From contig NZ_JABEQE010000024.1 of the NCBI RefSeq assembly GCF_014174375.1, positions 1 through 46,758 on the forward strand: DNA of 46,758 bases, read 5' to 3'. Positions 1-10,759 of the stretch are shown here, in pieces. Within the stretch, counting starts at the first letter, position 1. Every line of letters begins with the position of its first letter. The notes below the pieces were generated by a model that saw only the letters and a list, made by a program, of their open reading frames with translations, was not told the DNA's origin and did not search any database. The position numbers were made by a program, and so were the translations under genes. Origin of the DNA: Gluconacetobacter asukensis. GTDB taxonomy: Bacteria > Pseudomonadota > Alphaproteobacteria > Acetobacterales > Acetobacteraceae.

Positions 1-1
1 G

Positions 2-346
2 CTGACGGCCTTCCGCGAGGTCGAGGACGCGATGGCGGCCTGGCATGACGATGTGGAACATACCGAATTGCTGCACCGCGCGGCCGAGGACAGCCGGCTG
101 GCCAGCGACCGGGCGCGCAAGCTCTACAGTGCCGGCCTCGTAGGCTTCCTGGAGGTGCTGACGACCGAGCGCACCGCCCTGGCGGCGGAGAATGCCGAGG
201 CCGAGGCGCGGCTGGAGCGCTTGCAGGATGCGGTCAACCTCTACACCGCCATGGGCGCGGGCTGGCAGGGCGTGGCCGTCACCGCCACCGCGCTGCCCGT
301 CTCGCTGGAAAAGCAGAATATCCTCGCCCGCGCCTTCAAGGAGTAG
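2..346 (+). CDS. RND efflux outer-membrane factor (NodT/OprM family), C-terminal part
   Basis: The reading frame enters from the left edge, so only the last 114 residues are present. They read as the end of an outer-membrane efflux protein: FREVEDAMAAW, a long alpha-helical stretch with LYSAGLVGFLEVLTTERTAL, and the NLYTAMGAGWQ motif typical of NodT-family channel ends. Such proteins form the TolC-like exit duct of tripartite RND pumps. The gene converges on the TonB receptor, with 25 bases between the two stops. The pump subunits would lie left of the window. The family call is firm; substrate and full length cannot be judged. Confidence 0.85.
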   Translation: MTAFREVEDAMAAWHDDVEHTELLHRAAEDSRLASDRARKLYSAGLVGFLEVLTTERTALAAENAEAEARLERLQDAVNLYTAMGAGWQGVAVTATALPVSLEKQNILARAFKE

Positions 347-371
347 GCGCGGGGAGGGCATTGCCGCATGC

Positions 372-2714
372 TCAGAAGTTGGCGCTGACCGTGCCGAAGA
401 ACTGTCGGGGCGCACCGATCAGCATCGATTGATAGTCGCCGGCGATGGGGTTGCCCTGCACGCCGACGGTGGAGATGTAGGTCGTGTTGGTCAGGTTGTA
501 GATATTGAAATCGAACGTGATGTCATGGAGTGGGCCGTGATTTCCGCCGCGCACGCGTACGCCCAGGTTGGTCTGCCAGTAGCCGGGGACATGGGTGTCG
601 TTCATGTAGCTGAGATAGCGGCGTGACATGTAGTTGGCGTCGATATGTGCCATCACCGGGCCATAGGAATAGCTGAGGCTGGATTTGTACATCAGGTCCG
701 GATAGTTCGGGATGTTCTTGCCGGACAGATTGTAGGTCACGCCGCCGGTCGTCAGGTTGCTGTCGAATCGCTGCCGGCTGTAGCTGATGCTGTTATACAG
801 CGACATTCCGTCGATCGGGTTCAGTGTCAGGCTGCCATCCACGCCCCAGATATGCACGCCGCCGACATTCTGCATCGTCGACTGGTTCTGGATGATCGAT
901 GCGCCGGAGGTGATCGTCTGCAGACGGTTTGAAAAATCCGTGTGATACAGGCTGATCAGCCCGACCGCTCGGTGCATCGTCAGGCGATAGCCCAGCTCAT
1001 ACACCCAGTCTTCTTCCGGCTTCAGGTTCTTCTTTGCGTTCTGGAACGAAGCCATGGTGGTGACCGACCAGGGCGAGCCGAGCGAATAGCCGGCCTGCGG
1101 GTAGGCGCGCATGTTCTTCGAGACGTCGAAATAGAGTTCGTTATGCGGCAGGAAGCGCCAGTTGGCGCTGACCTGGGGCAGGAAGGCGTTGGCTGCCGTG
1201 AGGCTGCCGGCGGGCAGGTTCGCGACGCCGGTATATTTCTGGTTGTTCTCCGTGACGCCGCTGCGCGCCGCGACCAGCAGCGAGCGGAACCCGGCATGCA
1301 CCGTCAGGTTGGGCAGGATCTTGTAAGTGTCCTGAAGGTAATACTGGAACGTGTTGGTGTTGAAGACATTGCCCCAGGCCTGGGCGAAGGGCTGCGGCAG
1401 GGCGCCGAACGGGTCGATCGGGTTGCCCTGGCCCAGGATCGGCTCCTGATAGTAATATTGCCCGATCGCGTAATGATCGTTTTCATACCACAGGCCGGTG
1501 TTGAACGTGTTTTTCTGCCAGCGCCAGGTGTAACCCGATGTCAGTCCGTAGCGCTGGAAGCCCGAACGGCGGACCTGTTCGGCCAGCGGCGCGCCGTTGG
1601 GCGACGTGATGTGCGGGTTGGTCCAGTGCGTGTCCAGCGAATCGCCATGGCCGTAGATCGTGGTCTTCCAGTCCATGGCACTGTTCAGCTTCGTGTCCAG
1701 CGTCAACCCGCCGAAATAATCCTGGCTCAGTGCCGGGTCGTCGTAATAGGCGACGTCCTTGGGACTGCGGGTCAATTGCTCGCCATGGGAATAGATGCCC
1801 TGGGCCGCGCGATAGGCCGTGGTGTAGTCGGGATAATAATAATCGACCCGCGTGCCAAGCTTGTGGATGGTTTCCAGCGATTCGACGGCGTACGAGGCCT
1901 CCGCCATGTCGGACCAGTCGAAGAAGCCCGTCAGTCTGGTCGACTCCCCGATGGGCTGGACGAACTTGGCATTGACCTGCTGCTGGAACTGCCCGGCATG
2001 GCCCTTCCATTTATCGTCCGAGGTGCGGGCATAGGAGACGTAGAATTTGGTGCCTGACGGGTTGAGCTGCCCGCTGTCGATGCGCCCGAAGGTGCGGAAG
2101 GTGGCGTTGCTGCCGAAGGTCTGCGCAACCTTGCCGCCGAAATGGTCGGAGGGATCGAGGGAATAGAACTGGACGGTGCCGCCCAGATTGCTGCTGGACG
2201 CCACGTCCAGCGAGCCCGCGCCCTGCGAGACGCTCAGGCGCTTGATGTTCTCGGGGCTGATCGCGTTGTTCACGTTCAGGCCGTTATAGGCGCGATAGGT
2301 CTGCGCGCCCAGCGGCATGCCATCCAGCGTGAAGCCGAGCTGATCCTGCGAGAAGCCGTGCATGTAGATGCTCTGGCTCCAGGTATCGATGCCCAGCGGA
2401 TCGGCCGAGGTGAAGGCGACGCCGGGCATCTGGTTCATGATCTTGTAGGGGCTGGTGCCCGGCACCGAGCGGGAGATCTGGCTGGTACTGATCGTCTGGA
2501 CCTGGCGGGTCGAACCCGATCCGACCACCGACACCTGTTCGGCATCGGCTGCCGCCGGGCGGGAGGGGGCAGCCCGTGCGGGCCGGGCGGCAGGGTGGCC
2601 GGTCGTGGTTCCCGTCGTGTCCGGGGTCGGCTGACCGAATGCGTACCCGGTTGCGCCGGCCAGGATGGTCGTGACCATCAGCGACGTGGCAAGGGTTCGG
2701 GTCATGGTCTCCAT
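372..2714 (-). CDS. TonB-dependent outer-membrane receptor
   Basis: About 780 residues with a signal peptide (TLATSLMVTTILAGATGYAFG), a Pro/Thr-rich linker, a TonB-box-like segment (EQVSVVGSG), a plug domain (SPYKIMNQMPGVAFTSADP, then a segment GGTVQF) and a 22-strand-type beta barrel ending in aromatic F (FFGTVSANF). It should import a ligand across the outer membrane using TonB energy. It is divergent from the nicotinate operon with a 434-base shared control region, which suggests but does not prove a role in uptake of nicotinate or a related pyridine. The start is uncertain: ATG 2714 has AGGATGG about ten bases upstream; ATG 2705 with GGAG upstream and ATG 2726 are alternatives. Substrate specificity is inference from context only. 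Confidence 0.85.
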   Translation of the reverse strand: METMTRTLATSLMVTTILAGATGYAFGQPTPDTTGTTTGHPAARPARAAPSRPAAADAEQVSVVGSGSTRQVQTISTSQISRSVPGTSPYKIMNQMPGVAFTSADPLGIDTWSQSIYMHGFSQDQLGFTLDGMPLGAQTYRAYNGLNVNNAISPENIKRLSVSQGAGSLDVASSSNLGGTVQFYSLDPSDHFGGKVAQTFGSNATFRTFGRIDSGQLNPSGTKFYVSYARTSDDKWKGHAGQFQQQVNAKFVQPIGESTRLTGFFDWSDMAEASYAVESLETIHKLGTRVDYYYPDYTTAYRAAQGIYSHGEQLTRSPKDVAYYDDPALSQDYFGGLTLDTKLNSAMDWKTTIYGHGDSLDTHWTNPHITSPNGAPLAEQVRRSGFQRYGLTSGYTWRWQKNTFNTGLWYENDHYAIGQYYYQEPILGQGNPIDPFGALPQPFAQAWGNVFNTNTFQYYLQDTYKILPNLTVHAGFRSLLVAARSGVTENNQKYTGVANLPAGSLTAANAFLPQVSANWRFLPHNELYFDVSKNMRAYPQAGYSLGSPWSVTTMASFQNAKKNLKPEEDWVYELGYRLTMHRAVGLISLYHTDFSNRLQTITSGASIIQNQSTMQNVGGVHIWGVDGSLTLNPIDGMSLYNSISYSRQRFDSNLTTGGVTYNLSGKNIPNYPDLMYKSSLSYSYGPVMAHIDANYMSRRYLSYMNDTHVPGYWQTNLGVRVRGGNHGPLHDITFDFNIYNLTNTTYISTVGVQGNPIAGDYQSMLIGAPRQFFGTVSANF

Positions 2715-4279
<1,565 letters not shown>

Positions 4280-4294
4280 CGCGGGGAGGGGGCG

Positions 4295-4789
4295 ATGCCA
4301 CCGGCGGTGATCCTGACGGTCAATGGCACACGCCATGTGCTGGACGTGCCGCCGGACACGAAGCTGCTGCATGTGCTGCGCAACGATCTGGGCCTGAACG
4401 GGCCGAAATATGGCTGCGGCCTGGGCGAATGCGGCGCCTGTTCGGTGCTTGTCGGCGGTCGGGTCGCGCGGTCGTGCGGGCTGGCGGTCGGGGACGTAGC
4501 CGACTGGCCGGTGACGACGCTGGAAGGGCTGGCGCGCGACGGTGTGCTGGACCCGGTGCAACGCGCCTTCGTGGCCGAGCAGGCGGCGCAGTGCGGCTAT
4601 TGCCTGAACGGCATGGTCATGACCGTGCGGGCGTTGCTGAATGTCGATCCGGCGCCTGATGATGCGACGCTGCTGGCGGCGTTGCGCGGCGTGCTGTGCC
4701 GTTGCGGCACGCATGTCGAGATCCTGCGTGCCGCCCGGCTGGCCTGCGGGCTGGCGGGCGGCACGGCGACGGGCGGGGAGGCCGCCTGA
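4295..4789 (+). CDS. nicA: Nicotinate dehydrogenase small subunit, two [2Fe-2S] clusters
   Basis: 164 residues. The N-terminal plant-type ferredoxin domain has the cluster ligands CGLGECGACSV and a later Cys (ARSC). The C-terminal four-helix domain binds the second cluster through CGYCLNGM and CRCGTH. This is the electron-transfer subunit of xanthine-oxidase-family hydroxylases; with NicB it oxidises nicotinate to 6-hydroxynicotinate. Its stop overlaps the nicB start as TGATG, so the two subunits are translationally coupled. On its own it could belong to any such hydroxylase (isoquinoline or aldehyde dehydrogenase); the nic context makes NicA by far the best call. Confidence 0.9.
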   Translation: MPPAVILTVNGTRHVLDVPPDTKLLHVLRNDLGLNGPKYGCGLGECGACSVLVGGRVARSCGLAVGDVADWPVTTLEGLARDGVLDPVQRAFVAEQAAQCGYCLNGMVMTVRALLNVDPAPDDATLLAALRGVLCRCGTHVEILRAARLACGLAGGTATGGEAA

Positions 4790-7700
4790 TGGGGGGCGTG
4801 GCGGAGCCGGGCGGGTCGCTGACCGTCGTCCGTGCCGCGCGGCCGCCCGGCGGGCTGGTGGCGCGTGGGGCTTCGGACGACGTGCCGGCGGATGAGATCT
4901 TTCTGGTCATGCAGGCCAGTGGTGCGATCACCGGGTATTGCGGGCATGTCGATCTGGGCACCGGCATCCGCACCGCACTGGCCCAGATCGTGGCCGAGGA
5001 ACTTGATGTGGCGCCGGATGCGGTGACCATGGTGCTGGGCCATACAGAGGTCGCGCCGAACCAGGGCGCCACCATTGCCAGCGAGACGATCCAGGTGACG
5101 GCCGTTCCGCTGCGCCGCGCCGCCGCCCATGCGCGGCGGGTGCTGGTGCAACTGGCCGCCGAGCGCATGGGCGTGCCGGCCGAAGGGCTGGCGGTGCGTG
5201 ACGGCGTGCTGTCGGCCGATCCGTCAGGCAGCCATCCCTGGCCGGAAAACATGCTGCTGACCTATGGCATGTTGCTGGACGGGCGGACGTTGCGCGTACG
5301 GCTGGACGAGGCGATGCCGGTCAAGGACCCTGCCGCCTATCGCGTGGTCGGGCGGCCGATGCCGCGCGTGGATATTCCCGACAAGGTCACGGGCCGCGCG
5401 GTCTATGTGCATGACGTGCGGGTGCCGGGCATGCTGCATGGACGGGTGATCCGCCCGCCCTATGGCGGGTTCGACCACGGACCGTTCGTCGGGTGCAGCC
5501 TGATCGGCGTGGACCGGGACTCGGTGGCCGGACTGCCCGGCCTGGTCGATGTCGTGGTGCAGGGCGATTTCGTCGGCGTGGTGGCCGAGCGCGAGGAGCA
5601 GGCCGAGGAGGCCGCGCGCCGGCTGCGTGTGTCGTGGCGTCAGGTCGACCTGCCGGATCTGTCGGATCTGGAAGCGGCCCTGTTGGCCAACCCGTCCACC
5701 CCGCGCCGGCTGCTGGACCGGGGCGACGTGGATGCGGGGGCGGAGAATGCGGCGATCCGCATGGACCGGACCTATCTGTGGCCGTACCAGATGCATGCTT
5801 CGATCGGTCCGTCCTGTGCTGTGGCGGACTGGCGGGGTGGACGCCTGACGGTATGGTCCGGCACCCAGAACCCGCACATGCTGCGCGCCGACATCGCCTT
5901 GTTGACCGGGCTGGAGGAAGGCGCCATTGCCATCGTCCGCCATGAGGCCGCCGGCTGCTACGGGCGGAACTGCGCCGACGATGTGTGCGGCGATGCGGCC
6001 CTGCTGTCGCGCGCCGTCGGCCGGCCGGTGCGGGTGCAACTGACGCGCGGGCAGGAGCATGTGTGGGAGCCGAAGGGGGCGGCGCAGCTCATGCAGGTGC
6101 GTGGCGGGCTGCGCGCGGATGGTACGCCGGCGGCCTATGATTTCTCGACGCGCTATCCCTCGAACGTCTCTCCGCTGCTGGCGCTGGTGCTGACCGGGGT
6201 GGTGCCGGCCGCCACGCCGGCCATCGTGCAGATGGGCGACCGGACCTCGGTGCCTCCTTATGGCTACGACAATGCGCGGGTGACGGTGCACGACATGCCG
6301 CCGATCGCGCGGGCATCGTGGTTCCGGGGCGTGTCGGCCATGCCCAACAGCTTCGCGCATGAATGCTATATCGACGAACTGGCCGAGGCGGCCGGGGTCG
6401 ATCCGGTGGCGTATCGGCTGCGCTACCTGCCCGACGAACGGGCGGCCGAACTACTGCGTGCGACGGCGCGGCGGGCGACATGGATGCCGCGCAGCGGGCC
6501 GCGCCGGGTCGATCCGGCGCAGCGTGTGCTGCGGGGGTGGGGCGTGGCCTACGCCCAGTATGTGCATGGTGCCTTTCCCGGTGTGCCGGCGGCCTGGGCG
6601 GCGTGGGTGGCGGATATCACGGTCGATCGCCTGACCGGGCACGTCGCGGTCACGCGGGTCGTCGTCGGGCAGGATTCGGGGATGATGGTCAACCCGGCAG
6701 GGGTGCGGCACCAGATCCATGGCAATGTCATCCAGTCCGTCAGCCGTGCCCTGCGCGAGGACGTGGCGTTCGACCCTGCCGGCGTCGCCAGCCGCGAATG
6801 GGGCACCTATCCGCTGCTGACCTTTCCCGAGGTGCCGGAGATCGACGTGCTGCTGATGGACCGGCAGGACCAGCCGCCGCTGGGCGTGGGGGAGTCGGCT
6901 TCGGTGCCCAGCGCGGCGGCGATCGCCAATGCGCTGCATGACGCGACCGGCGTGCGGTTTCGCGAGGTGCCGTTTACGCCGGAGCGCGTGCGCGCCGCAC
7001 TGGATGCGGCGCTGGGGGTGTTTCGGGAAATAGAAGATGTACCACAGCCTCTGCCGCAATTGATGCCGGCGGGGCCGGCGCCGAAGCCCGCGCAGGCGCG
7101 GCTGCGTGGCTGGGTGGGGCTGGCGGCGGTGGGGACGCTGCTGTCGGGCATCGGCGGGCTGGCGGTGACGGCATCGCCATGGCGGCCGGGCATCGCGCCG
7201 GTGGCGCGGCCGGACCCGGCGCGCTGGTCGGCGGCGACGATCGCGCGCGGGCGGGAGGTGGCGGCAGCGGGCGATTGCGCGGTGTGCCACACCGCGCCGG
7301 GCGGCATGGCCTATGCCGGCGGGCTGGAACTGGAGACGCCGTTCGGCATCGTGCGCTCGACCAATCTGACGCCGGATGAAGAAACCGGGATCGGGCGCTG
7401 GTCCTATCCGGCGTTCGCGCGGGCGATGCGCGAGGGGATCAGCCGCGACGGGCATCACCTCTATCCCGCCTTTCCCTACACCGCCTTCGCGAAGGTGAGC
7501 GATGCCGACATGGAGGCGTTGTACGCCTACCTGATGGCGCGCGAGCCCGCGCGCAACGCGGTGCCGGAGACGAAGCTGGCCTTTCCGTTCTCGCTGCGTC
7601 CGCTGATGGCGGGATGGAACGTGCTGTTCCATGATATCCGGCCCTTTGCACCCGATCCGGCGCGGTCCGCGGAGTGGAATCGGGGTGCCTATCTGGCCGA

Positions 7701-8409
7701 GGGGCTGGGCCATTGCAGCGCCTGCCATACGCCGCGCAATGCGTTGGGGGCAGAGAAATGGCGCGGCGCGTGGCTGGGCGGCGGCATGGCGGAAGGGTGG
7801 GAGGCCCCGCCGCTGGGGAATCTGTCGCACTCGCCGGTGCCGTGGACGGAGGATGATCTGTTTGCTTATCTGCGCACCGGTTTTTCCGAACGGCACGGGC
7901 CGGCGGCCGGGCCGATGGCGCCGGTGGTGACGCATATGGCGACCTTGCCCGAGGCCGATGTGCGGGCGATCGCGACCTATGTGGCCAGTTTCGATACCCG
8001 CGCGGCATCGCCCGATCGGGCGCAGGCGGTGGAGCAGGCCGCCGCGATCCGGGCGCGCGATGCCGCCTGGGCGGGCGAGGGCGCGCGGGTCTATGGCGGC
8101 AGTTGCGCCGCCTGCCATGAGGGGCAGGCCCCGCACATGTTCGGCGCCCGCCCCTCGCTGGCGCTGAACAGCAATGTCTTTGCCGATCGGCCGGACAATC
8201 TGGCGCAGGTGATCCTGCATGGCGTTTCCCGCCCCGCCACGCCGGGCGTGGGGGCGATGCCGGGCTTCGCCGCCAGCCTGTCCGACGCGCAGATCGCCGC
8301 CCTGATGCGCCATATCCGCGTCACCTACGCGCCCGGACGCCCCCCGTGGGAGGGGGTGGAGGACGTGATCGCCCGCATACGCGCCGCCGGCACAGGAGAG
8401 CATCGATGA
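4789..8409 (+). CDS. nicB: Nicotinate dehydrogenase large subunit: molybdopterin domain fused to tri-haem cytochrome c
   Basis: 1206 residues, similar in size to Pseudomonas NicB. Residues 1 to about 740 are the molybdenum-hydroxylase large subunit (GHVDLGTGIRTALAQIVAEE, EAAGCYGRN, GVGESASVPSAAAIANAL near the end). A hydrophobic segment at about 775-800 (GWVGLAAVGTLLSGIGG) looks like a membrane anchor. It is followed by three CxxCH haem sites: CAVCH, CSACH and CAACH. Electrons from nicotinate hydroxylation would go through NicA clusters to these haems and on to the respiratory chain instead of to NAD or O2. The start ATG 4789 overlaps the nicA stop, and its own stop overlaps the permease start (ATGA). 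Topology is inferred from the anchor. Confidence 0.92.
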   Translation: MGGVAEPGGSLTVVRAARPPGGLVARGASDDVPADEIFLVMQASGAITGYCGHVDLGTGIRTALAQIVAEELDVAPDAVTMVLGHTEVAPNQGATIASETIQVTAVPLRRAAAHARRVLVQLAAERMGVPAEGLAVRDGVLSADPSGSHPWPENMLLTYGMLLDGRTLRVRLDEAMPVKDPAAYRVVGRPMPRVDIPDKVTGRAVYVHDVRVPGMLHGRVIRPPYGGFDHGPFVGCSLIGVDRDSVAGLPGLVDVVVQGDFVGVVAEREEQAEEAARRLRVSWRQVDLPDLSDLEAALLANPSTPRRLLDRGDVDAGAENAAIRMDRTYLWPYQMHASIGPSCAVADWRGGRLTVWSGTQNPHMLRADIALLTGLEEGAIAIVRHEAAGCYGRNCADDVCGDAALLSRAVGRPVRVQLTRGQEHVWEPKGAAQLMQVRGGLRADGTPAAYDFSTRYPSNVSPLLALVLTGVVPAATPAIVQMGDRTSVPPYGYDNARVTVHDMPPIARASWFRGVSAMPNSFAHECYIDELAEAAGVDPVAYRLRYLPDERAAELLRATARRATWMPRSGPRRVDPAQRVLRGWGVAYAQYVHGAFPGVPAAWAAWVADITVDRLTGHVAVTRVVVGQDSGMMVNPAGVRHQIHGNVIQSVSRALREDVAFDPAGVASREWGTYPLLTFPEVPEIDVLLMDRQDQPPLGVGESASVPSAAAIANALHDATGVRFREVPFTPERVRAALDAALGVFREIEDVPQPLPQLMPAGPAPKPAQARLRGWVGLAAVGTLLSGIGGLAVTASPWRPGIAPVARPDPARWSAATIARGREVAAAGDCAVCHTAPGGMAYAGGLELETPFGIVRSTNLTPDEETGIGRWSYPAFARAMREGISRDGHHLYPAFPYTAFAKVSDADMEALYAYLMAREPARNAVPETKLAFPFSLRPLMAGWNVLFHDIRPFAPDPARSAEWNRGAYLAEGLGHCSACHTPRNALGAEKWRGAWLGGGMAEGWEAPPLGNLSHSPVPWTEDDLFAYLRTGFSERHGPAAGPMAPVVTHMATLPEADVRAIATYVASFDTRAASPDRAQAVEQAAAIRARDAAWAGEGARVYGGSCAACHEGQAPHMFGARPSLALNSNVFADRPDNLAQVILHGVSRPATPGVGAMPGFAASLSDAQIAALMRHIRVTYAPGRPPWEGVEDVIARIRAAGTGEHR

Positions 8410-9725
8410 ACGCGAACTGGCTACCGCGCTGGCGGCTGGCGACGGGCACCGAGGTCGCGCCCGACGAGCGCCTGCCCCTGGGCATGACATTGGCGATGGG
8501 CGTGCAGCATGTGCTGGCCATGGCGGGATCGACCATCATCGGGCCGATCCTGATGGGGTTCGATCCCAATATCGCCGTGCTGTGTTCCGGGCTGGGCACG
8601 TTGCTGTTCTTTCTGGTCACCGGCGGGCGGCTGCCCAGCTATCTGGGCACCAGCTTCTCGTTCATTGCCGTGGTGGTGGGGCTGACCGGCTATTCCGGCC
8701 ATGGGCCGAACCCCGACGTGCCGCTGGCCGTGGGCGGCATCGTGGCGGCGGGGGCGCTCTATGCGCTGATCGGCGGCATCGTCTGCCTGACCGGCACCGG
8801 GTGGATCGAGCGGCTGATGCCGCCGGTGGTGACCGGCGCGGTAGGGGCGGCGATCGGGCTGAATCTGGCGCCGGTGGCGGCGCGGGGGCTGGCCGGATCG
8901 ACATCGGCGACGCTGACGGGGATCTTCACCTTTCTGGCGGTGGCGATGATCGCCGTGCATGCGCCGCCCGCGATGCGCCGGCTCTCCGTGCTGTGCGGAC
9001 TGCTCGTGTCCTGCACCGTCTATGCGCTGGTGGCCAACGGGCTGGGGCTGGCGCCGCCGATCGATTTCGCCGCCGTGCGCGCCGCCCCCTGGTTCGGCTG
9101 GCCGGCGCTGGTCGGCCCGCGCTTCTCGCCGCACGCCATGATGCTGATCGCCCCCGTGGCGCTGGTGCTGGTGGCGGAGAATCTAGGGCATATCAAGGCG
9201 GTGGGCGCGATGACGGGGCGCGATTACGGCCCGCTGACCGGCCGGGCGTTCATCGGCGACGGGCTGGCGACGATGCTGGCCGGCTTCTGCGGCGGCACCG
9301 GGGTGACGACCTATGTCGAGAATATCGGCGTGATGGCGATTTCGCGCGTCTATTCCACGCTGGTGTTCGCAGCCGCTGCGCTGTTTGCCATCGCGCTGGG
9401 CTTCTCGCCCTTCTTCGGCGCGTTGCTGCGCGCCATTCCCGAACCGGTGATGGGCGGGCTGGCACTCGGCGTGCTGGGGCTGATCGTCTCCACCATGGTG
9501 CGGATCTGGATCGACCATGCCGTCGATTTCGCCGATCCGCGCACGCTCTTCACCGTCGGCGCCACGCTGATCGCGGGGGCCGGCAACCTGACGCTGACGA
9601 TCGGCGGCGCCACGCTGGGCGGCATCGCGGCGGCAACCCTGACCGCGATCGGCGTCAATCTGGTGCTGGGCCGGGGCCGCGCACCGTCTTCCACTTCATC
9701 CGGGGAACAGACACCATGCCTGTAA
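8406..9725 (+). CDS. NCS2-family permease (uracil/xanthine type), probable nicotinate or hydroxynicotinate importer
   Basis: 439 residues with about 12-14 hydrophobic segments. NCS2 marks are visible: QHVLAMAGSTIIGPILMGF in the first helix, VLVAENLGHIKAVG around residue 260, and the signature-like GVTTYVENIGVMAISRVYS about 300-320. The family imports uracil, xanthine, urate or related bases by cation symport. Being between nicB and nicX, with ATGA overlap upstream and a ten-base overlap with nicX downstream, it most likely carries nicotinate or a pathway intermediate. The classical Pseudomonas transporter NicT is an MFS protein, so this would be a non-orthologous replacement. Family certain, substrate inferred. 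Confidence 0.88.
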   Translation: MNANWLPRWRLATGTEVAPDERLPLGMTLAMGVQHVLAMAGSTIIGPILMGFDPNIAVLCSGLGTLLFFLVTGGRLPSYLGTSFSFIAVVVGLTGYSGHGPNPDVPLAVGGIVAAGALYALIGGIVCLTGTGWIERLMPPVVTGAVGAAIGLNLAPVAARGLAGSTSATLTGIFTFLAVAMIAVHAPPAMRRLSVLCGLLVSCTVYALVANGLGLAPPIDFAAVRAAPWFGWPALVGPRFSPHAMMLIAPVALVLVAENLGHIKAVGAMTGRDYGPLTGRAFIGDGLATMLAGFCGGTGVTTYVENIGVMAISRVYSTLVFAAAALFAIALGFSPFFGALLRAIPEPVMGGLALGVLGLIVSTMVRIWIDHAVDFADPRTLFTVGATLIAGAGNLTLTIGGATLGGIAAATLTAIGVNLVLGRGRAPSSTSSGEQTPCL

Positions 9726-10759
9726 GCGATTGCGAACTTGTCGATGCATGGCGGCAGGTTCTGGACCTGTCCGGCATCGCGGCCGGCCAGACCGTGACCG
9801 TCCTGACCTCCAGCGACACCAATGCGCAGACAATGCGCACCGCCATCCTCGCGGCGCAGGCGCGCGGCGCGATCGTCAACCGGCTCGACCTGCTGCCGGT
9901 CAATGGCGGGGTGTCACTGTCGCGCGATCCGCTGGCCTATGTCGGCACCACGCCGCTGACCGGCAATCACGCGGCGCTGGCGCTGCTGAAGGCCAGCGAT
10001 CTGGTGCTGGACCTGATGACGCTGCTGTTCTCGGCCGAGCAGCACGAGATCCTGGCGGCTGGCGGGCGCATCCTGCTGGCGGTGGAGCCGCCCGAGATCC
10101 TGCTGCGCATGGTGCCCACGGCCGAGGATCGCGAGCGCGTGCTGGCGGCCTCGAAGGTGCTGCGCGCGGCGCGGGAGATGCATGTGACCTCGGCTGCGGG
10201 TACGGATGTGCGCTTCACGCTCGGCGATTATCCGATCCTGGAGGAATATGGCTTCTGCGACCGGCCGGGGCGGTGGGACCACTGGCCTAGCGGCTTCCTG
10301 GCCACCTGGTCGAACGAGGGCACGGCCAGCGGGACCATCGTGCTGGACCGGGGCGACATCCTGTTGCCGCAGAAGGACTATGTGCGCGACCCCGTGACCT
10401 TCACGATCGAGAAGGGCTACGTGACCGACATACAGGGCGGGCTCGAGGCCGATCTTCTGAAAGGCTACATGGAATCCTTCAACGATCCCGAAGTGTATGC
10501 CGTGTCGCATGTCGGCTGGGGGTTGCAGGAGCGCGCGCACTGGTCGGTGCTGGGCCTGTATGACCGGGAGGCGACCATCGGTATGGATTCGCGTGCCTGC
10601 GCCGGGAATTTCCTGTGGTCCACGGGGCCGAACAACGAGGCCGGGGGCACGCGCGACACCGCCTGCCATATCGACATCCCGATGCGCAACTGCACCGTCA
10701 GCCTCGATGGGCGGGCGGTGGTCCGTGATGGAAAACTGATGAAGGAGACAGGGGAATGA
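9716..10759 (+). CDS. nicX: 2,5-dihydroxypyridine 5,6-dioxygenase (NicX-like)
   Basis: 347 residues, matching the about 350 of NicX. This Fe(II) ring-opening dioxygenase belongs to the leucyl aminopeptidase (M29-like) fold, not to the usual extradiol families. It would convert 2,5-dihydroxypyridine plus O2 to N-formylmaleamate. The expected metal-site histidine and His-x-Asp are visible as VSHVGWGL (about 265) and ACHIDIPM (about 315). Start ATG 9716 lies inside the permease end with GGGGAAC upstream; the open frame extends much further 5' only because of high GC. It overlaps nicF by ATGA. Confidence 0.9.
   Translation: MPVSDCELVDAWRQVLDLSGIAAGQTVTVLTSSDTNAQTMRTAILAAQARGAIVNRLDLLPVNGGVSLSRDPLAYVGTTPLTGNHAALALLKASDLVLDLMTLLFSAEQHEILAAGGRILLAVEPPEILLRMVPTAEDRERVLAASKVLRAAREMHVTSAAGTDVRFTLGDYPILEEYGFCDRPGRWDHWPSGFLATWSNEGTASGTIVLDRGDILLPQKDYVRDPVTFTIEKGYVTDIQGGLEADLLKGYMESFNDPEVYAVSHVGWGLQERAHWSVLGLYDREATIGMDSRACAGNFLWSTGPNNEAGGTRDTACHIDIPMRNCTVSLDGRAVVRDGKLMKETGE

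Noticed and set aside
942-2057. 371-codon frame antisense to the TonB receptor
   Set aside because: No motif; the receptor on the minus strand has plug and barrel features and a signal peptide.
6451-8490. 679-codon open frame antisense to nicB
   Set aside because: No domain, biased composition, fully covered by the well-supported nicB.
8582-9715. 5' extension of the nicX frame to 8582
   Set aside because: Antiphase through the NCS2 permease; nicX similarity begins at 9716.
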